A DNA stretch of 64,000 nt, from assembly GCF_050262165.1 (NCBI RefSeq), contig NZ_CP189844.1, one strand, 5' to 3'. The translations under genes and the position numbers were made by a program. Under the pieces are notes generated by a model that worked only from the letters and a program-made list of their open reading frames with translations, was not told the origin of the DNA and ran no database searches. Source of the DNA: Parvimonas sp015257355. Its GTDB lineage: Bacteria > Bacillota > Clostridia > Tissierellales > Peptoniphilaceae. This document shows positions 8,485-17,487 of this stretch, one piece after another (the stretch's first letter is position 1; each line of letters opens with the position of its first letter).

Positions 8485-10704
8485 ATGAAGTTAACAGGAG
8501 AGGTTATAAAAGTTAGATATATAAATGAAGATAATGGCTACTCGGTTTTTGACTTAAACACAAGTGATGGAGAAATAAAAATTGTTGGAATTTTTGATTC
8601 TGTTAACATCGGAGAAAGTTTAGAGTTAGAGGGCGAATTTACTTATGATAACAAATATGGTGAACAACTTAATGTAACTTCCTATAAAAAAATGCTTCCA
8701 AGTTCTGTAGTTGAAATCGAAAGATATTTATCTAGTGGAATTATTGCTACAATAGGCCCTAAAAATGCTGGATATATTGTTGAAAAATTTGGAAAGAAAA
8801 GTTTAGATATAGTATTTGATGAAACTGATAGACTAGTTGAAGTAAGAGGTATTGGAAAGAAAAGTATTGAAAAAATAAAAAAATCTGTTGAAGAATTAAG
8901 ATTTAGTAAGAATATTTTATTTCATTTAAGTGGATTAGGTATTAGTTTAAGTTTATCAAAAAAAATCTATAGTATTTTTAGGGAGGATACTTTAGAAATT
9001 ATAAATGAAAATCCATATAAACTAATAAAAAATGTAAAAGGTATAGGTTTTTTAAAAGCTGATGAAATAGCTTTAAAAAACAATTTAGATAAAACTAGTC
9101 CTTATAGAATAGAATCAGCAATTATTTACATTCTAACTCAAAAAGCTATAAATTTTGGACATGTATACTATCCCAAAGACAAACTTACAGAGGAAGTTTC
9201 ATCATTAATAGGAATAGAAAAAGATTTAATTGAACCGATATATATGAATTTGTTATTGTCTTCGGATATAGTTGTAGATAATTCTTTTGATGAGCCAAAT
9301 ATATATTTAGATTATCTATATATTTCTGAAAGTTATATAGCGAGCAAACTAGCTAAAATGGCTTTAAATGAGGATTTTAAAATTTTATTTAATATAGAAA
9401 AAGAAGTAAAAAAATCTATAGAAAGCCAGTTAATTAGATTATCAGAAATTCAAATAGATGCAATAAAATCTTGTTTTGAAGAAAATATTTCAATTATAAC
9501 TGGTGGACCTGGAACAGGAAAAACCACAATTATTAATACTATTTCTAAAATATTTTTAGAAAATGGTTATAATATATCACTTTGCGCTCCAACAGGTAGA
9601 GCAGCAAAAAGAATAGAAGAAACCACTGGAATAGAAGCAAAAACAATACATAGAATGTTAGGCTATATTCCAAGCAGTTATGATGATATTGGACATTTTG
9701 AATATAATGAAGATAACCCTTTAGATACTGATTTGATAATTATTGATGAGATGAGTATGGTAGATGTAGTACTTTTTGAAAAATTATTAAGGGGAATTAA
9801 AGATAATACAAAGTTAATTATTGTGGGAGATGTTGATCAGCTTCCTAGTGTTGGAGCTGGAAATGTGCTAAAAGATTTAATTAATTCTAACAAGATAAAA
9901 TATACAAAGCTTATTGATATTTTTAGACAATCCGAAAATAGTAATATAATAGTTAACGCGCATAAAATTAATAATGGTCAAGAACCGCTTTTAAATGAAA
10001 AAAATAGTGATTTTTTCTTTTTAAATACTGATGCACCTTCAATTACTAGAAATGTTGTTGTTGATTTGATAAGTAGAAGACTTCCAAAGGCTTATGGTTA
10101 CGATTATTCTAAAGATATTCAAATTCTTACACAAAGTAGAAAAGGTATTTGTGGTGTATTTGAACTCAATAAGTTATTACAAGATATCTTAAATCCAAAA
10201 ACAGAAGCAAGTGATGAAATTTTGGTTGGAAATAAACTATTTAGAGTTAATGATAAAGTTATGCAAACTAAAAATAATTATAATTTATCTTTCGTTGATG
10301 ATGAAGGAGAAGAAAATTTTGGTGTTTATAATGGAGATATGGGACATATAATTTTCATAGATGAATCAAGCAATAAATTGACAGTTGAAATGGATGATAA
10401 AAGATTAATTGAATATAGTTTAGAGGATTTAGATAATTTAGAATTGGCTTATGCAATAACAATACATAAATCACAAGGTTCGGAGTTTAAATCTGTAATT
10501 ATTCCAATGTTTGATGGTTATAAACTACTTCAAACTAGAAATTTATTATATACTGCTATAACAAGGGCAAAGGAAAATATTGTTTTAGTTGGTGATAAAA
10601 ATGTTATGAATAATATGATTAGAAATAATACTATCAATAGTAGATATTCAAACTTAGAAAAAAGAATTCAACATTTTTATGGGCTTGTAGAGGATTTATT
10701 ATAA
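8485..10704 (+). CDS. recD2: ATP-dependent DNA helicase RecD2
   Basis: 739 aa from ATG 8485, chosen because AGGAG (8475-8479) lies 5 nt before it; a longer reading from TTG 8469/8467 would start inside the hairpin tail. This is a superfamily 1B 5'-3' helicase of the RecD2/TraA type, found without RecBC. The N-terminal part has an OB-like region and a helix-hairpin-helix segment (RGIGKKSIEKIKKS). The motor has Walker A GGPGTGKTT (340-348), Walker B LIIIDEMSMVD, GDVDQLPSVG, and the C-terminal motif AITIHKSQGSEF. It acts in replication-fork maintenance and repair. Overlaps comF by 1 nt, so the two are co-translated. Confidence 0.93.
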   Translation: MKLTGEVIKVRYINEDNGYSVFDLNTSDGEIKIVGIFDSVNIGESLELEGEFTYDNKYGEQLNVTSYKKMLPSSVVEIERYLSSGIIATIGPKNAGYIVEKFGKKSLDIVFDETDRLVEVRGIGKKSIEKIKKSVEELRFSKNILFHLSGLGISLSLSKKIYSIFREDTLEIINENPYKLIKNVKGIGFLKADEIALKNNLDKTSPYRIESAIIYILTQKAINFGHVYYPKDKLTEEVSSLIGIEKDLIEPIYMNLLLSSDIVVDNSFDEPNIYLDYLYISESYIASKLAKMALNEDFKILFNIEKEVKKSIESQLIRLSEIQIDAIKSCFEENISIITGGPGTGKTTIINTISKIFLENGYNISLCAPTGRAAKRIEETTGIEAKTIHRMLGYIPSSYDDIGHFEYNEDNPLDTDLIIIDEMSMVDVVLFEKLLRGIKDNTKLIIVGDVDQLPSVGAGNVLKDLINSNKIKYTKLIDIFRQSENSNIIVNAHKINNGQEPLLNEKNSDFFFLNTDAPSITRNVVVDLISRRLPKAYGYDYSKDIQILTQSRKGICGVFELNKLLQDILNPKTEASDEILVGNKLFRVNDKVMQTKNNYNLSFVDDEGEENFGVYNGDMGHIIFIDESSNKLTVEMDDKRLIEYSLEDLDNLELAYAITIHKSQGSEFKSVIIPMFDGYKLLQTRNLLYTAITRAKENIVLVGDKNVMNNMIRNNTINSRYSNLEKRIQHFYGLVEDLL

Positions 10705-11345
10705 TGATTAAAAATTTTTTAAAAAGTTTCTTTTTTAATGAAGATTATTGTTTTTTTTGTAAAGAAAATTTAATAAAAACTTCTTTTTTATGTGATGATT
10801 GTATATCTAAAATTAGAAGATATGATAAAGAAATATTTAATGATTTTGGAGAGGATTGTTTTAAAAAAGATATTATATTCTATTATTCTGGAATTATAAA
10901 GTCAAAAATAAAAGAATTTAAATTCGAAAATGGAGTATATCTCAAAAAGCCTTTTGGAAAATTAATATATGATAATTTAGATAAATCACTATTAAAAGAC
11001 ATAGACTTAATAGCATATGTGCCTTCAAGTAAAAAGAAAATACGATTAAGAGGATATAATCATTCGAAGTTATTAGCACAAGAGGTTTCAAAATATTCAA
11101 ATATACCAATATTTAATGATTTAAATAAAATTAAAAATACAAAATCTCAACATTTTTTAACTCTTGAAGAAAGAAGTATTAATTTAAAAGATTCTTTTAG
11201 TGTTAATGGAGATTTAAGTGGTAAGAGTGTTTTATTGATTGATGATATACACACAAGCGGTGCAACAGTAGAAGAATGTTATAAAGAATTAAGAAAATCT
11301 AATTGTAAATTTGTTTGGATTGTATGTCTTTGTGGAGTATTTTAA
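10704..11345 (+). CDS. comF: ComF family protein (phosphoribosyltransferase-like, competence/DNA uptake related)
   Basis: 213 aa. An N-terminal four-cysteine zinc-finger-like cluster (Cys16, 19, 30, 33: CFFC and CDDC) precedes a type I phosphoribosyltransferase fold with the PRPP loop VLLIDDIHTSGAT (176-188). ComFC proteins support natural transformation in several bacteria, probably through an interaction with single-stranded DNA and recombination factors; the enzymatic reaction is unknown. Its ATG overlaps the recD2 stop (TAATG), linking it to a helicase. In Bacillus comFC follows the helicase comFA; here the partner is RecD2 instead, which fits a DNA-processing role. Confidence 0.88.
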   Translation: MIKNFLKSFFFNEDYCFFCKENLIKTSFLCDDCISKIRRYDKEIFNDFGEDCFKKDIIFYYSGIIKSKIKEFKFENGVYLKKPFGKLIYDNLDKSLLKDIDLIAYVPSSKKKIRLRGYNHSKLLAQEVSKYSNIPIFNDLNKIKNTKSQHFLTLEERSINLKDSFSVNGDLSGKSVLLIDDIHTSGATVEECYKELRKSNCKFVWIVCLCGVF

Positions 11346-11350
11346 TTTTT

Positions 11351-11389
11351 AGCATTAAGTAACTAATTATTAATTGCTGATTTATTTTT
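11351..11389 (+). terminator. Possible weak terminator after comF
   Basis: AGCATTAA (11351-11358) can pair with TTAATTGCT (11370-11378) with one bulged T, followed by a T-rich stretch. The stem is weak and AT-rich. Confidence 0.35.
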
Positions 11390-11424
11390 AAAAACATTAA
11401 AAAAATTGAATTAAAGTCATAATT

Positions 11425-11440
11425 TAATTGTCAACAATTA
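11425..11440. promoter_or_regulatory. Inverted repeat over the -35 box of the phn operon, candidate operator
   Basis: A 16-bp palindrome, TAATTGT-CA-ACAATTA, covers the -35 hexamer of the promoter before the substrate-binding protein gene. The position is right for a repressor site. The regulator is unknown. Confidence 0.4.
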
Positions 11441-11456
11441 TTTTAAATGATATAAT
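11428..11456 (+). promoter_or_regulatory. Sigma-A promoter of the PhnD-type ABC operon
   Basis: TTGTCA (11428-11433), 17-nt spacer, TATAAT (11451-11456), with TGA directly before the -10 (extended -10). The start codon is at 11505, after a GGGGGA ribosome site. Confidence 0.75.
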
Positions 11457-11504
11457 ATAATGGTAAATCATACAATTTATGTTTAACTAGTATACGGGGG
11501 AATT

Positions 11505-12557
11505 ATGAAAATATTTAAAAGAATTTTAATTTCATCTTTAGCACTTGTTTTAAGTGCAGGACTTCTAGTGGGCTGTGGCTCTAAAAAAGAAGCTAATAAA
11601 ACTGCTGATGGTAAAACTTCAATCGAAAAATTAACAATTGGTTTTGTACCTTCAAGAGAACCATCAGAAATAGTTACTGCTACTGAACCTTTAAAACAAT
11701 TATTAAAGGAACAATTAGCAAAAGAAGGATTTGACGTTAAAAATGTAGAAATTACAGTTGGAACAAGCTTTGAAGCTGTAGGTGAAGGACTTAATGCTGG
11801 AACATTAGATGTTGGATTTATCCCAGCTGGAACTTATGTACTATATAGAGATGGAGCAGAAGTTCTATTAACAGCCACTAGAAAAGGACTTTCTGTAAAT
11901 GATGATTCTGCTAAAGTTTGGAATGATCAAAAACCTATTAAAAGAACAGAAGATCAAGTTACTTCATATAGAGCTTTAATAATTGCTGGACCATCAGAAA
12001 AAGGTCAAGCAATTGCTAAAAAAGTAAATGCAGGAGAAAAATTAACATGGGATGATGTTAAAGACTTAAAATGGAGTGTAATGAATCCAACTTCACCTGC
12101 TGGATATATTTATCCAACTTTATGGTTAAATGAAAATTTTGGAAAAACAATAAAAGATTTAGGTAATAATGCAATTTTAAGTGATTCATACGGTTCTGCT
12201 TTTGCAAGACTTGCTTCAGGACAAGTAGATATACTTTGCACATATGCTGATGCTAGACTTGACCAAGAAAAGAAATGGAATGAAAATTATGGAAGAACAG
12301 CATCAATTTGGGAAGAAACAAATTTAATAGGCGTTACAACTCCTATTTATAATGATACTGTTAGTGTTTCTAAGAAATCTAAAAATATAACACCTGAATT
12401 CAAAAAAGCTTTAGAAAAAGCATTGATTGAAATTGCTAAAACTCCAGAAGGAAAGAAAGTTATAGCAGTTTATAGTCATGAAGGTTATCAACCAGCAAAA
12501 GATTCTGATTATGATAATGAAGCTAAAGCTCAAGAAATAGTAAAAAAATTGAAATAG
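11505..12557 (+). CDS. phnD: PhnD-family substrate-binding lipoprotein (phosphate/phosphite/phosphonate-type)
   Basis: 350 aa. Lipoprotein signal peptide with lipobox LVGC, lipidated Cys24. The mature part is a PhnD-like type II periplasmic binding protein (LTIGFVPSREPSEIV at the start of the fold, then GTSFEAVGEGLNAGTLDVGF). It is the extracellular receptor for the ABC importer encoded by the next three genes. PhnD homologues bind phosphonates, phosphite or hypophosphite, but relatives such as mycoplasma p37 bind thiamine diphosphate, so the family name does not fix the ligand. No C-P lyase or phosphite dehydrogenase gene is near. A hairpin with T run follows it, which would leave extra receptor transcript relative to the permease genes. 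Confidence 0.85.
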   Translation: MKIFKRILISSLALVLSAGLLVGCGSKKEANKTADGKTSIEKLTIGFVPSREPSEIVTATEPLKQLLKEQLAKEGFDVKNVEITVGTSFEAVGEGLNAGTLDVGFIPAGTYVLYRDGAEVLLTATRKGLSVNDDSAKVWNDQKPIKRTEDQVTSYRALIIAGPSEKGQAIAKKVNAGEKLTWDDVKDLKWSVMNPTSPAGYIYPTLWLNENFGKTIKDLGNNAILSDSYGSAFARLASGQVDILCTYADARLDQEKKWNENYGRTASIWEETNLIGVTTPIYNDTVSVSKKSKNITPEFKKALEKALIEIAKTPEGKKVIAVYSHEGYQPAKDSDYDNEAKAQEIVKKLK

Positions 12558-12582
12558 TGTTGAAATAATTAAATTGTGTGAG

Positions 12583-12613
12583 AAAAAGGGAGAGAGAAAT
12601 CTCTCCTTTTTTT
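12583..12613 (+). terminator. Intercistronic hairpin between phnD and phnC
   Basis: GGAGAGA (12589-12595) pairs with TCTCTCC (12600-12606) across a GAAA tetraloop; flanking A and T runs lengthen the stem and give the T tract. It is a canonical terminator shape inside the operon, so it probably works as a partial terminator. Confidence 0.8.
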
Positions 12614-12636
12614 AAACATATTATATGGAGAAGAAA

Positions 12637-13392
12637 ATGATAGAATTTAAAAATGTTAGTAAAGTATATCCAAATGGAACAAAAGGATTAATTGATGTTG
12701 ATTTAAAAATTGAACAAGGTGAATTCGTTGCTATAATAGGACTTTCAGGTTCAGGAAAATCAACATTAATAAGATGTGTCAATAAGATGCATGAAATTAC
12801 ATCTGGAGAGTTGATTGTAAATGATGTTGATGTTAAAAAATTAAATGGTTCTGAAATTAGAAAATTTAGAAGAAAAATAGGTATGATTTTTCAATCTTTT
12901 AACTTGGTTACAAGAGCTACAGTTATTAAAAATGTATTAACAGCATTTGTTCCCGATTTAACAGGTTTTAGAAAATTCTTTGGAATCTTTCCAAAGGAAT
13001 GTAAGATAAAATCTTTAGAAGCTCTAGATAAAGTAGATATGTTAGAAAAAGCATATGTAAGAGTTGACCAACTTTCTGGTGGACAACAACAAAGAGTTGC
13101 ATTAGCTAGAGCATTAGGACAAAGTCCTCAAATTATATTAGCTGATGAACCTGTTGCAGCACTTGATCCTGTTACATCAAATCAAGTTATGGAAGACTTT
13201 AGAAAAATTAATAAAGAAAATAAAATTACGATTTTAATTAATATTCATGATGTTGATTTAGCTTTAAAATATTGTGAAAGAGTAGTTGGAATAAATAAAG
13301 GTAGAATTGTTTATGATGGAAAATCAAGTGATATTACAAAGGAAATTTTAGATAAAATTTACCAAAAAGATTTATTTGTAATTGGAGAATAA
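12637..13392 (+). CDS. phnC: PhnC-type ABC transporter ATP-binding protein
   Basis: 251 aa from ATG 12637. The upstream ATG 12625 would place the ribosome site GGAG (12627-12630) inside the gene, so the second ATG with a 6-nt spacing is preferred. Walker A GLSGSGKST (35-43), Q-loop FQSFN, signature LSGGQQQR (146-153), Walker B IILADEP and the switch histidine in NIHDVD. It powers import of the PhnD ligand through the two downstream permeases. It ends 1 bp before the next start codon. Confidence 0.9.
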   Translation: MIEFKNVSKVYPNGTKGLIDVDLKIEQGEFVAIIGLSGSGKSTLIRCVNKMHEITSGELIVNDVDVKKLNGSEIRKFRRKIGMIFQSFNLVTRATVIKNVLTAFVPDLTGFRKFFGIFPKECKIKSLEALDKVDMLEKAYVRVDQLSGGQQQRVALARALGQSPQIILADEPVAALDPVTSNQVMEDFRKINKENKITILINIHDVDLALKYCERVVGINKGRIVYDGKSSDITKEILDKIYQKDLFVIGE

Positions 13393-13393
13393 T

Positions 13394-14215
13394 ATGAAGA
13401 ATATATTTGATACTATATTTCCAAAAGAAAAAATAACTTTAGATAATGGCAAAGTAGTTTTTAGACCGAGATCAAAAACTCCTTTAATAACAATAATCGT
13501 AATTGTATTGATGTATATATCAATAAGAGTAACAGATTTTAATTTTGAAGTTTTTAGCAATTTTGGAAACTTTTTTAATATTTTAAAAGGAATGATTCCA
13601 CCAGATTTTAGTTATACTAAAGAGGTTTTGACTCCTCTTTTTGATACTATTAAAATGTCATTGATGGGTTCATTTTTAGGGGCGTTGGTTTCTTTACCAA
13701 TTGCAATTTTAGCTTCTAACAATATAACGAAAAATAAATTTGTAAATGGATTTTTTAAATTATTTTTAAGTATTTTAAGAACATTACCATCTCTTGTTTG
13801 TGCTTTAATTGCAACTTATATATGGGGACTTGGAACTTTTGCAGGAACTGTTGCAATATTCATTTTCTCATTATCTTATGTTGGAAAATTATTATATGAA
13901 CAAATTGAAACTGTTGATATGGGAGCATTTGAATGTATGGAGTCAATGGGTTTTACTAAATTCTATGCTTTTAGATATGCAATATTACCAGTTGTATTGC
14001 CATCATATATATCAACTTCATTATTTAACTTTGAAGGAAATGTAAGATATGCTGCAATACTAGGTTATGTTGGTGCTGGTGGTATTGGTATGATATTAAA
14101 TGAAAAATTAGGATGGAGAGAATACTCCAAAGTTGGTACTATTGTATTTTTATTACTTTTAACTGTGTTTGTAATAGAAATTGTAAGTGAACATTTTAGA
14201 GAAAGGTTGGAGTAA
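13394..14215 (+). CDS. phnE: PhnE-type ABC permease, first copy
   Basis: 273 aa from ATG 13394, with GGAGA 5 nt before; a TTG at 13382 in the same frame is rejected since it would overlap phnC and lies upstream of the ribosome site. Integral membrane protein with about six transmembrane segments, a TM near residues 32-47, and the permease EAA-like loop MGAFECMESMGFTKFYAFRY. It ends TAATG, overlapping the start of the second permease. The two permeases probably form a heterodimeric channel. Confidence 0.88.
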   Translation: MKNIFDTIFPKEKITLDNGKVVFRPRSKTPLITIIVIVLMYISIRVTDFNFEVFSNFGNFFNILKGMIPPDFSYTKEVLTPLFDTIKMSLMGSFLGALVSLPIAILASNNITKNKFVNGFFKLFLSILRTLPSLVCALIATYIWGLGTFAGTVAIFIFSLSYVGKLLYEQIETVDMGAFECMESMGFTKFYAFRYAILPVVLPSYISTSLFNFEGNVRYAAILGYVGAGGIGMILNEKLGWREYSKVGTIVFLLLLTVFVIEIVSEHFRERLE

Positions 14216-15036
14216 TGGAAATGAATAATACAAGAGTAGAAGAAAAATTAAATAAAGAGCCAAAATCATACACATATATTATTTCAGTTGTGGTGATTGT
14301 TTTAGGACTATTAGTATGGTCAGCGATGTCAATAAAAAAAGGTGAAGATGTTAAAGACTCAATGACTATTGCTAAAAATATTATAGGTGGAATATTACAT
14401 CCGGATTTAGAATTTCTTTTTAGACTTGACAATAAAGGTGTTATTTACTTATTATTTGAAACTATGTGTATTGCATTTTTAGGAACAATAATTGGGGCAA
14501 TTATATCAATTCCTTTTGCATTTATTTCTGCAAAGAAAATTGTTTCGAAATATGTAGCTGTAATAGGAAGGTTCTTTACAATGTGTGTTAGAACTGTACC
14601 TGCTTTTATCTATGGACTTATGTTTATAGGAGTTACAGGCCCTGGTGCTTTGGCAGGGGTATTTACAATGTCAGTTGTTTCAATAGGAATGGTAACTAAG
14701 TTATATATAGATGTTATTGAAGATTTAGATTTTGGTATTATAGAATCTCTTTCAGCGATTGGATGTACAAAAATCGAACAAATTAGATATGGTATTTTAC
14801 CACAAATATATTCAAAGCTAATTTCAATTGTTATTTATAGATTTGATATGAATTTAAGAGATGCTTCAGTTCTTGGACTTGTAGGGGCTGGTGGTATTGG
14901 TGCACCATTAATTTTTGCAATGAACAATTATCGTTGGAATGAAGTTGGATCAATTTTAGTTGGAATCATAGTTTTAGTTCTAATAATAGAAGTATTTTCA
15001 AATAATGTAAGAAGAAAATTGGCGAGGGGATATTAA
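14215..15036 (+). CDS. phnE: PhnE-type ABC permease, second copy
   Basis: 273 aa, similar in plan to the preceding permease: TM segment near 21-40, then the transport domain with the coupling loop LDFGIIESLSAIGCTKIEQI and the conserved GLVGAGGIGAPL. Its start overlaps the stop of the first permease, and its own stop overlaps the start of the nucleotidase gene, so all four are tightly coupled. Two different PhnE proteins in one operon are common in Firmicutes. Confidence 0.88.
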   Translation: MEMNNTRVEEKLNKEPKSYTYIISVVVIVLGLLVWSAMSIKKGEDVKDSMTIAKNIIGGILHPDLEFLFRLDNKGVIYLLFETMCIAFLGTIIGAIISIPFAFISAKKIVSKYVAVIGRFFTMCVRTVPAFIYGLMFIGVTGPGALAGVFTMSVVSIGMVTKLYIDVIEDLDFGIIESLSAIGCTKIEQIRYGILPQIYSKLISIVIYRFDMNLRDASVLGLVGAGGIGAPLIFAMNNYRWNEVGSILVGIIVLVLIIEVFSNNVRRKLARGY

Positions 15037-16538
15037 TGGCTTTTAAAATTTTATCAACAACTGATGTTCATGGAAATATATTAGCATATAATTTTGTAAA
15101 TTCATCTGTTGCAAATAAAGGACTTTCTAGATTTTCAACTTTTTTAAAAGAAGAAAGACTAAAAGGAAAAGTAATCTATGTTGATAATGGAGATATAAAC
15201 CAAGGAACACCGTTGGTTACCTATGCTAATGCAAATTTAAAAGAGAATCTAGTTGCAAAAGCACTTAATCATCTTGATTGTGATTTTATAAATATTGGAA
15301 ATCATGATTTTAACTATGGAAGTGAATTTTTATATAAATATGTTAAAGAAAACAATGCAAAATGTATTACAAATAATGTAAAGTATAAAAATGAAAAACT
15401 AGGTAATACAAATATTGTTGAAATTGACAATAAAAAAATTGCACTAATTGGGGTTGTAACTGATTATATTGACCATTGGGAAAATCCTAATAATCTTCAA
15501 AATCTTGAAATTTTAAATGTTTTTGAGACAGTTAAAAATTCAGTTCAAACTGTTAGGAATAAAGTTGATTATGTTATTGTATTCTATCATGGTGGTTTTG
15601 AGAGAGACTTGGAAAGTGGAGAACCAACTGAAAACTTAACAGGTGAAAATGTCGGATACGAAATTTGTGATAAAATTTCTGGAATAGATGTTTTGGTAAC
15701 TGGACATCAACATAGAACTTTAAAAGGAAAAATAAAAGATACACTTGTAATACAATGTGGTGATGGATGCTCAACTTGTATGGAGATTGTATTTGATGAG
15801 AATATCTCAGTTAATCTAAAAGATATTTCAAATTTTGAAATTGATTTAGATATGGAAGAAAAGTTTAAAAAAGCTTTAAACGAAACTGAAAAATGGTTAG
15901 ATATAGAAATTGGTAGTTGTAATAAAGAAATGTATATTTCAAATACTAAAACTGCACAATTAGAAAAGCATTCAATTACAAGTTTTATAAATAAAATTCA
16001 AAAGGAAACAATGGATGCTGATATTTCTGCTTGTTGTCTTTTTGAAGTAATGCCTGGTTTTGGTAAAAAGTTAAGATATAGAGATATTATTTTAAATTAT
16101 CCTTTTCCAAATACTCTCGTTTTAAAAGAGATGAGTGGACAAAATATTTTAGATTATCTTACACAACTTTCAACATATTGGATTGTTAAAGATGATGAGA
16201 TTGATATAAATCCAAAATTCTTATATCCAAAAAGAGAGATGTATAATTATGATTTGCTTGATGGGATAGAATATACAATGAATATTTCAAAGAGTGGAAA
16301 AAATTTTATATCCGATGTAAAAGTTGAAGGGGAAGATATAAATTTAGAAAAGAAATATAAACTTGTATTAAATAATTATAGGGCAACTGGGGGAGGTAAT
16401 TTTTCACTTTTTCCTCAATTAAAGACTCTTAAAGAAGATACAAGAGATATAGGTGAAGTTTTAATTGATTATGTAAAAGAAAATAATTATGTTGAAATTG
16501 AGGATAAAAATAATATAAAATTAAAAATCGTTGAATAG
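15036..16538 (+). CDS. 5'-nucleotidase/UshA family metallophosphatase, cytoplasmic
   Basis: 500 aa. N-terminal calcineurin-like metallophosphoesterase domain with TDVHGN (Asp10, His12), DNGDINQG (Asp53), NIGNHDF (Asn89, His90) and VTGHQHR for the two-metal site. The C-terminal 5'-nucleotidase domain starts near 290. There is no signal peptide or sorting motif, unlike extracellular UshA, so it should act in the cytoplasm on 2',3'-cyclic nucleotides, nucleotides or another phosphate ester. Its ATG overlaps the stop of the second permease, which suggests that it handles the imported phosphorylated compound. The link is inference from gene order. Confidence 0.88.
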   Translation: MAFKILSTTDVHGNILAYNFVNSSVANKGLSRFSTFLKEERLKGKVIYVDNGDINQGTPLVTYANANLKENLVAKALNHLDCDFINIGNHDFNYGSEFLYKYVKENNAKCITNNVKYKNEKLGNTNIVEIDNKKIALIGVVTDYIDHWENPNNLQNLEILNVFETVKNSVQTVRNKVDYVIVFYHGGFERDLESGEPTENLTGENVGYEICDKISGIDVLVTGHQHRTLKGKIKDTLVIQCGDGCSTCMEIVFDENISVNLKDISNFEIDLDMEEKFKKALNETEKWLDIEIGSCNKEMYISNTKTAQLEKHSITSFINKIQKETMDADISACCLFEVMPGFGKKLRYRDIILNYPFPNTLVLKEMSGQNILDYLTQLSTYWIVKDDEIDINPKFLYPKREMYNYDLLDGIEYTMNISKSGKNFISDVKVEGEDINLEKKYKLVLNNYRATGGGNFSLFPQLKTLKEDTRDIGEVLIDYVKENNYVEIEDKNNIKLKIVE

Positions 16539-16573
16539 AAAAAAGACTATTACAAGAAGTAATAGTCTTTTTT
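16539..16573. terminator. Bidirectional terminator between the phn operon and xth
   Basis: A 15-bp perfect stem (16539-16553 with 16559-16573; core GACTATTAC/GTAATAGTC), A run on the left and T run on the right. It serves the plus-strand operon and the converging xth gene. Confidence 0.9.
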
Positions 16574-16580
16574 ATTACAA

Positions 16581-17333
16581 TTATTTAATTTCTAGATATA
16601 CAGGACAGTGATCACTACCTAAAATGCTTTGATGAATTTGAGCATCAACAAGTCTATCATCCATATCTTTTGAAGTTAAGAAATAATCAATTCTCCAACC
16701 TGTATTTTTTTCTCTTGATTTTCCGAAATAACTCCACCAACTATATTCATTTTCTTTATCAGGATAGAAGAATCTAAAAGTATCAGTAAATCCACTATCT
16801 AAAAGAATTGACATTTTTTCTCTTTCTTGATCAGTAAATCCAGCATTTTTTCTATTTGTCTTAGGATTTTTTAGGTCAATTTCTTTATGAGCAACATTTA
16901 AGTCACCACAAACTATTACTGATTTTGTTTTATTTAATTCAAGTAAGTAATTTCTAAATGCATCTTCCCAAACCATTCTATAATCAAGTCTTAAAAGGTC
17001 TTGTTTTGAATTTGGAGTATAGCAAGTTACTAGAAAGAAATCGTCATATTCTAAAGTTATAAGTCTTCCTTCGTTATCATGTTCTTCAATTCCCATACCA
17101 TATTTTACACTCAAAGGTTTATGTTTAGTAAAAATTGCAGTTCCACTATATCCCTTTCTTTGAGCATAATTATAGTAAGTTTCATATCCCTCAAGTTCAA
17201 GGTCAAGTTGTCCTTCACTCATTTTAATTTCTTGCAAACAAAAAAAATCTACATCAATATCATTAAAATAGTCTAAAAATCCTTTTTTAAGACAAGCCCT
17301 AAGTCCATTTACATTCCAAGAAACAAATCTCAT
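16581..17333 (-). CDS. xth: Exodeoxyribonuclease III / AP endonuclease
   Basis: 250 aa, a normal length for the ExoIII family (3'-5' exonuclease and abasic-site endonuclease in base excision repair). Motifs: SWNVNGLR (Asn7), LQEIK (Glu35), GDLNVAHKEIDL, and the C-terminal GSDHCPV with Asp241/His242. GAGGTGAT precedes the ATG by 3-4 nt. It converges with the phn operon and diverges from the phosphohexomutase gene. Confidence 0.95.
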   Translation of the reverse strand: MRFVSWNVNGLRACLKKGFLDYFNDIDVDFFCLQEIKMSEGQLDLELEGYETYYNYAQRKGYSGTAIFTKHKPLSVKYGMGIEEHDNEGRLITLEYDDFFLVTCYTPNSKQDLLRLDYRMVWEDAFRNYLLELNKTKSVIVCGDLNVAHKEIDLKNPKTNRKNAGFTDQEREKMSILLDSGFTDTFRFFYPDKENEYSWWSYFGKSREKNTGWRIDYFLTSKDMDDRLVDAQIHQSILGSDHCPVYLEIK

Positions 17334-17370
17334 TTTATCACCTCATAATTTTATTTAATCATACTACTTA

Positions 17371-17400
17371 ATTATACCATAATTTTTAAAGTACAAACAA
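17371..17400 (-). promoter_or_regulatory. Promoter of xth
   Basis: On the minus strand: TTGTTT (17400-17395), 18-nt spacer, TGG-TATAAT (-10 at 17376-17371), an extended -10 promoter about 40 nt before the start codon. Confidence 0.6.
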
Positions 17401-17487
17401 ATATTTTTAGTTTGAATAATATTCTTCAGTTGAAAAAAAATACCTTTTGATGTAAAATATAATGTAATATATATTTAGGAGGACTTT

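Noticed and set aside
11346..11504. Possible riboswitch before phnD
   Set aside because: After the predicted transcription start only about 40 nt remain before the start codon, too short for a riboswitch.
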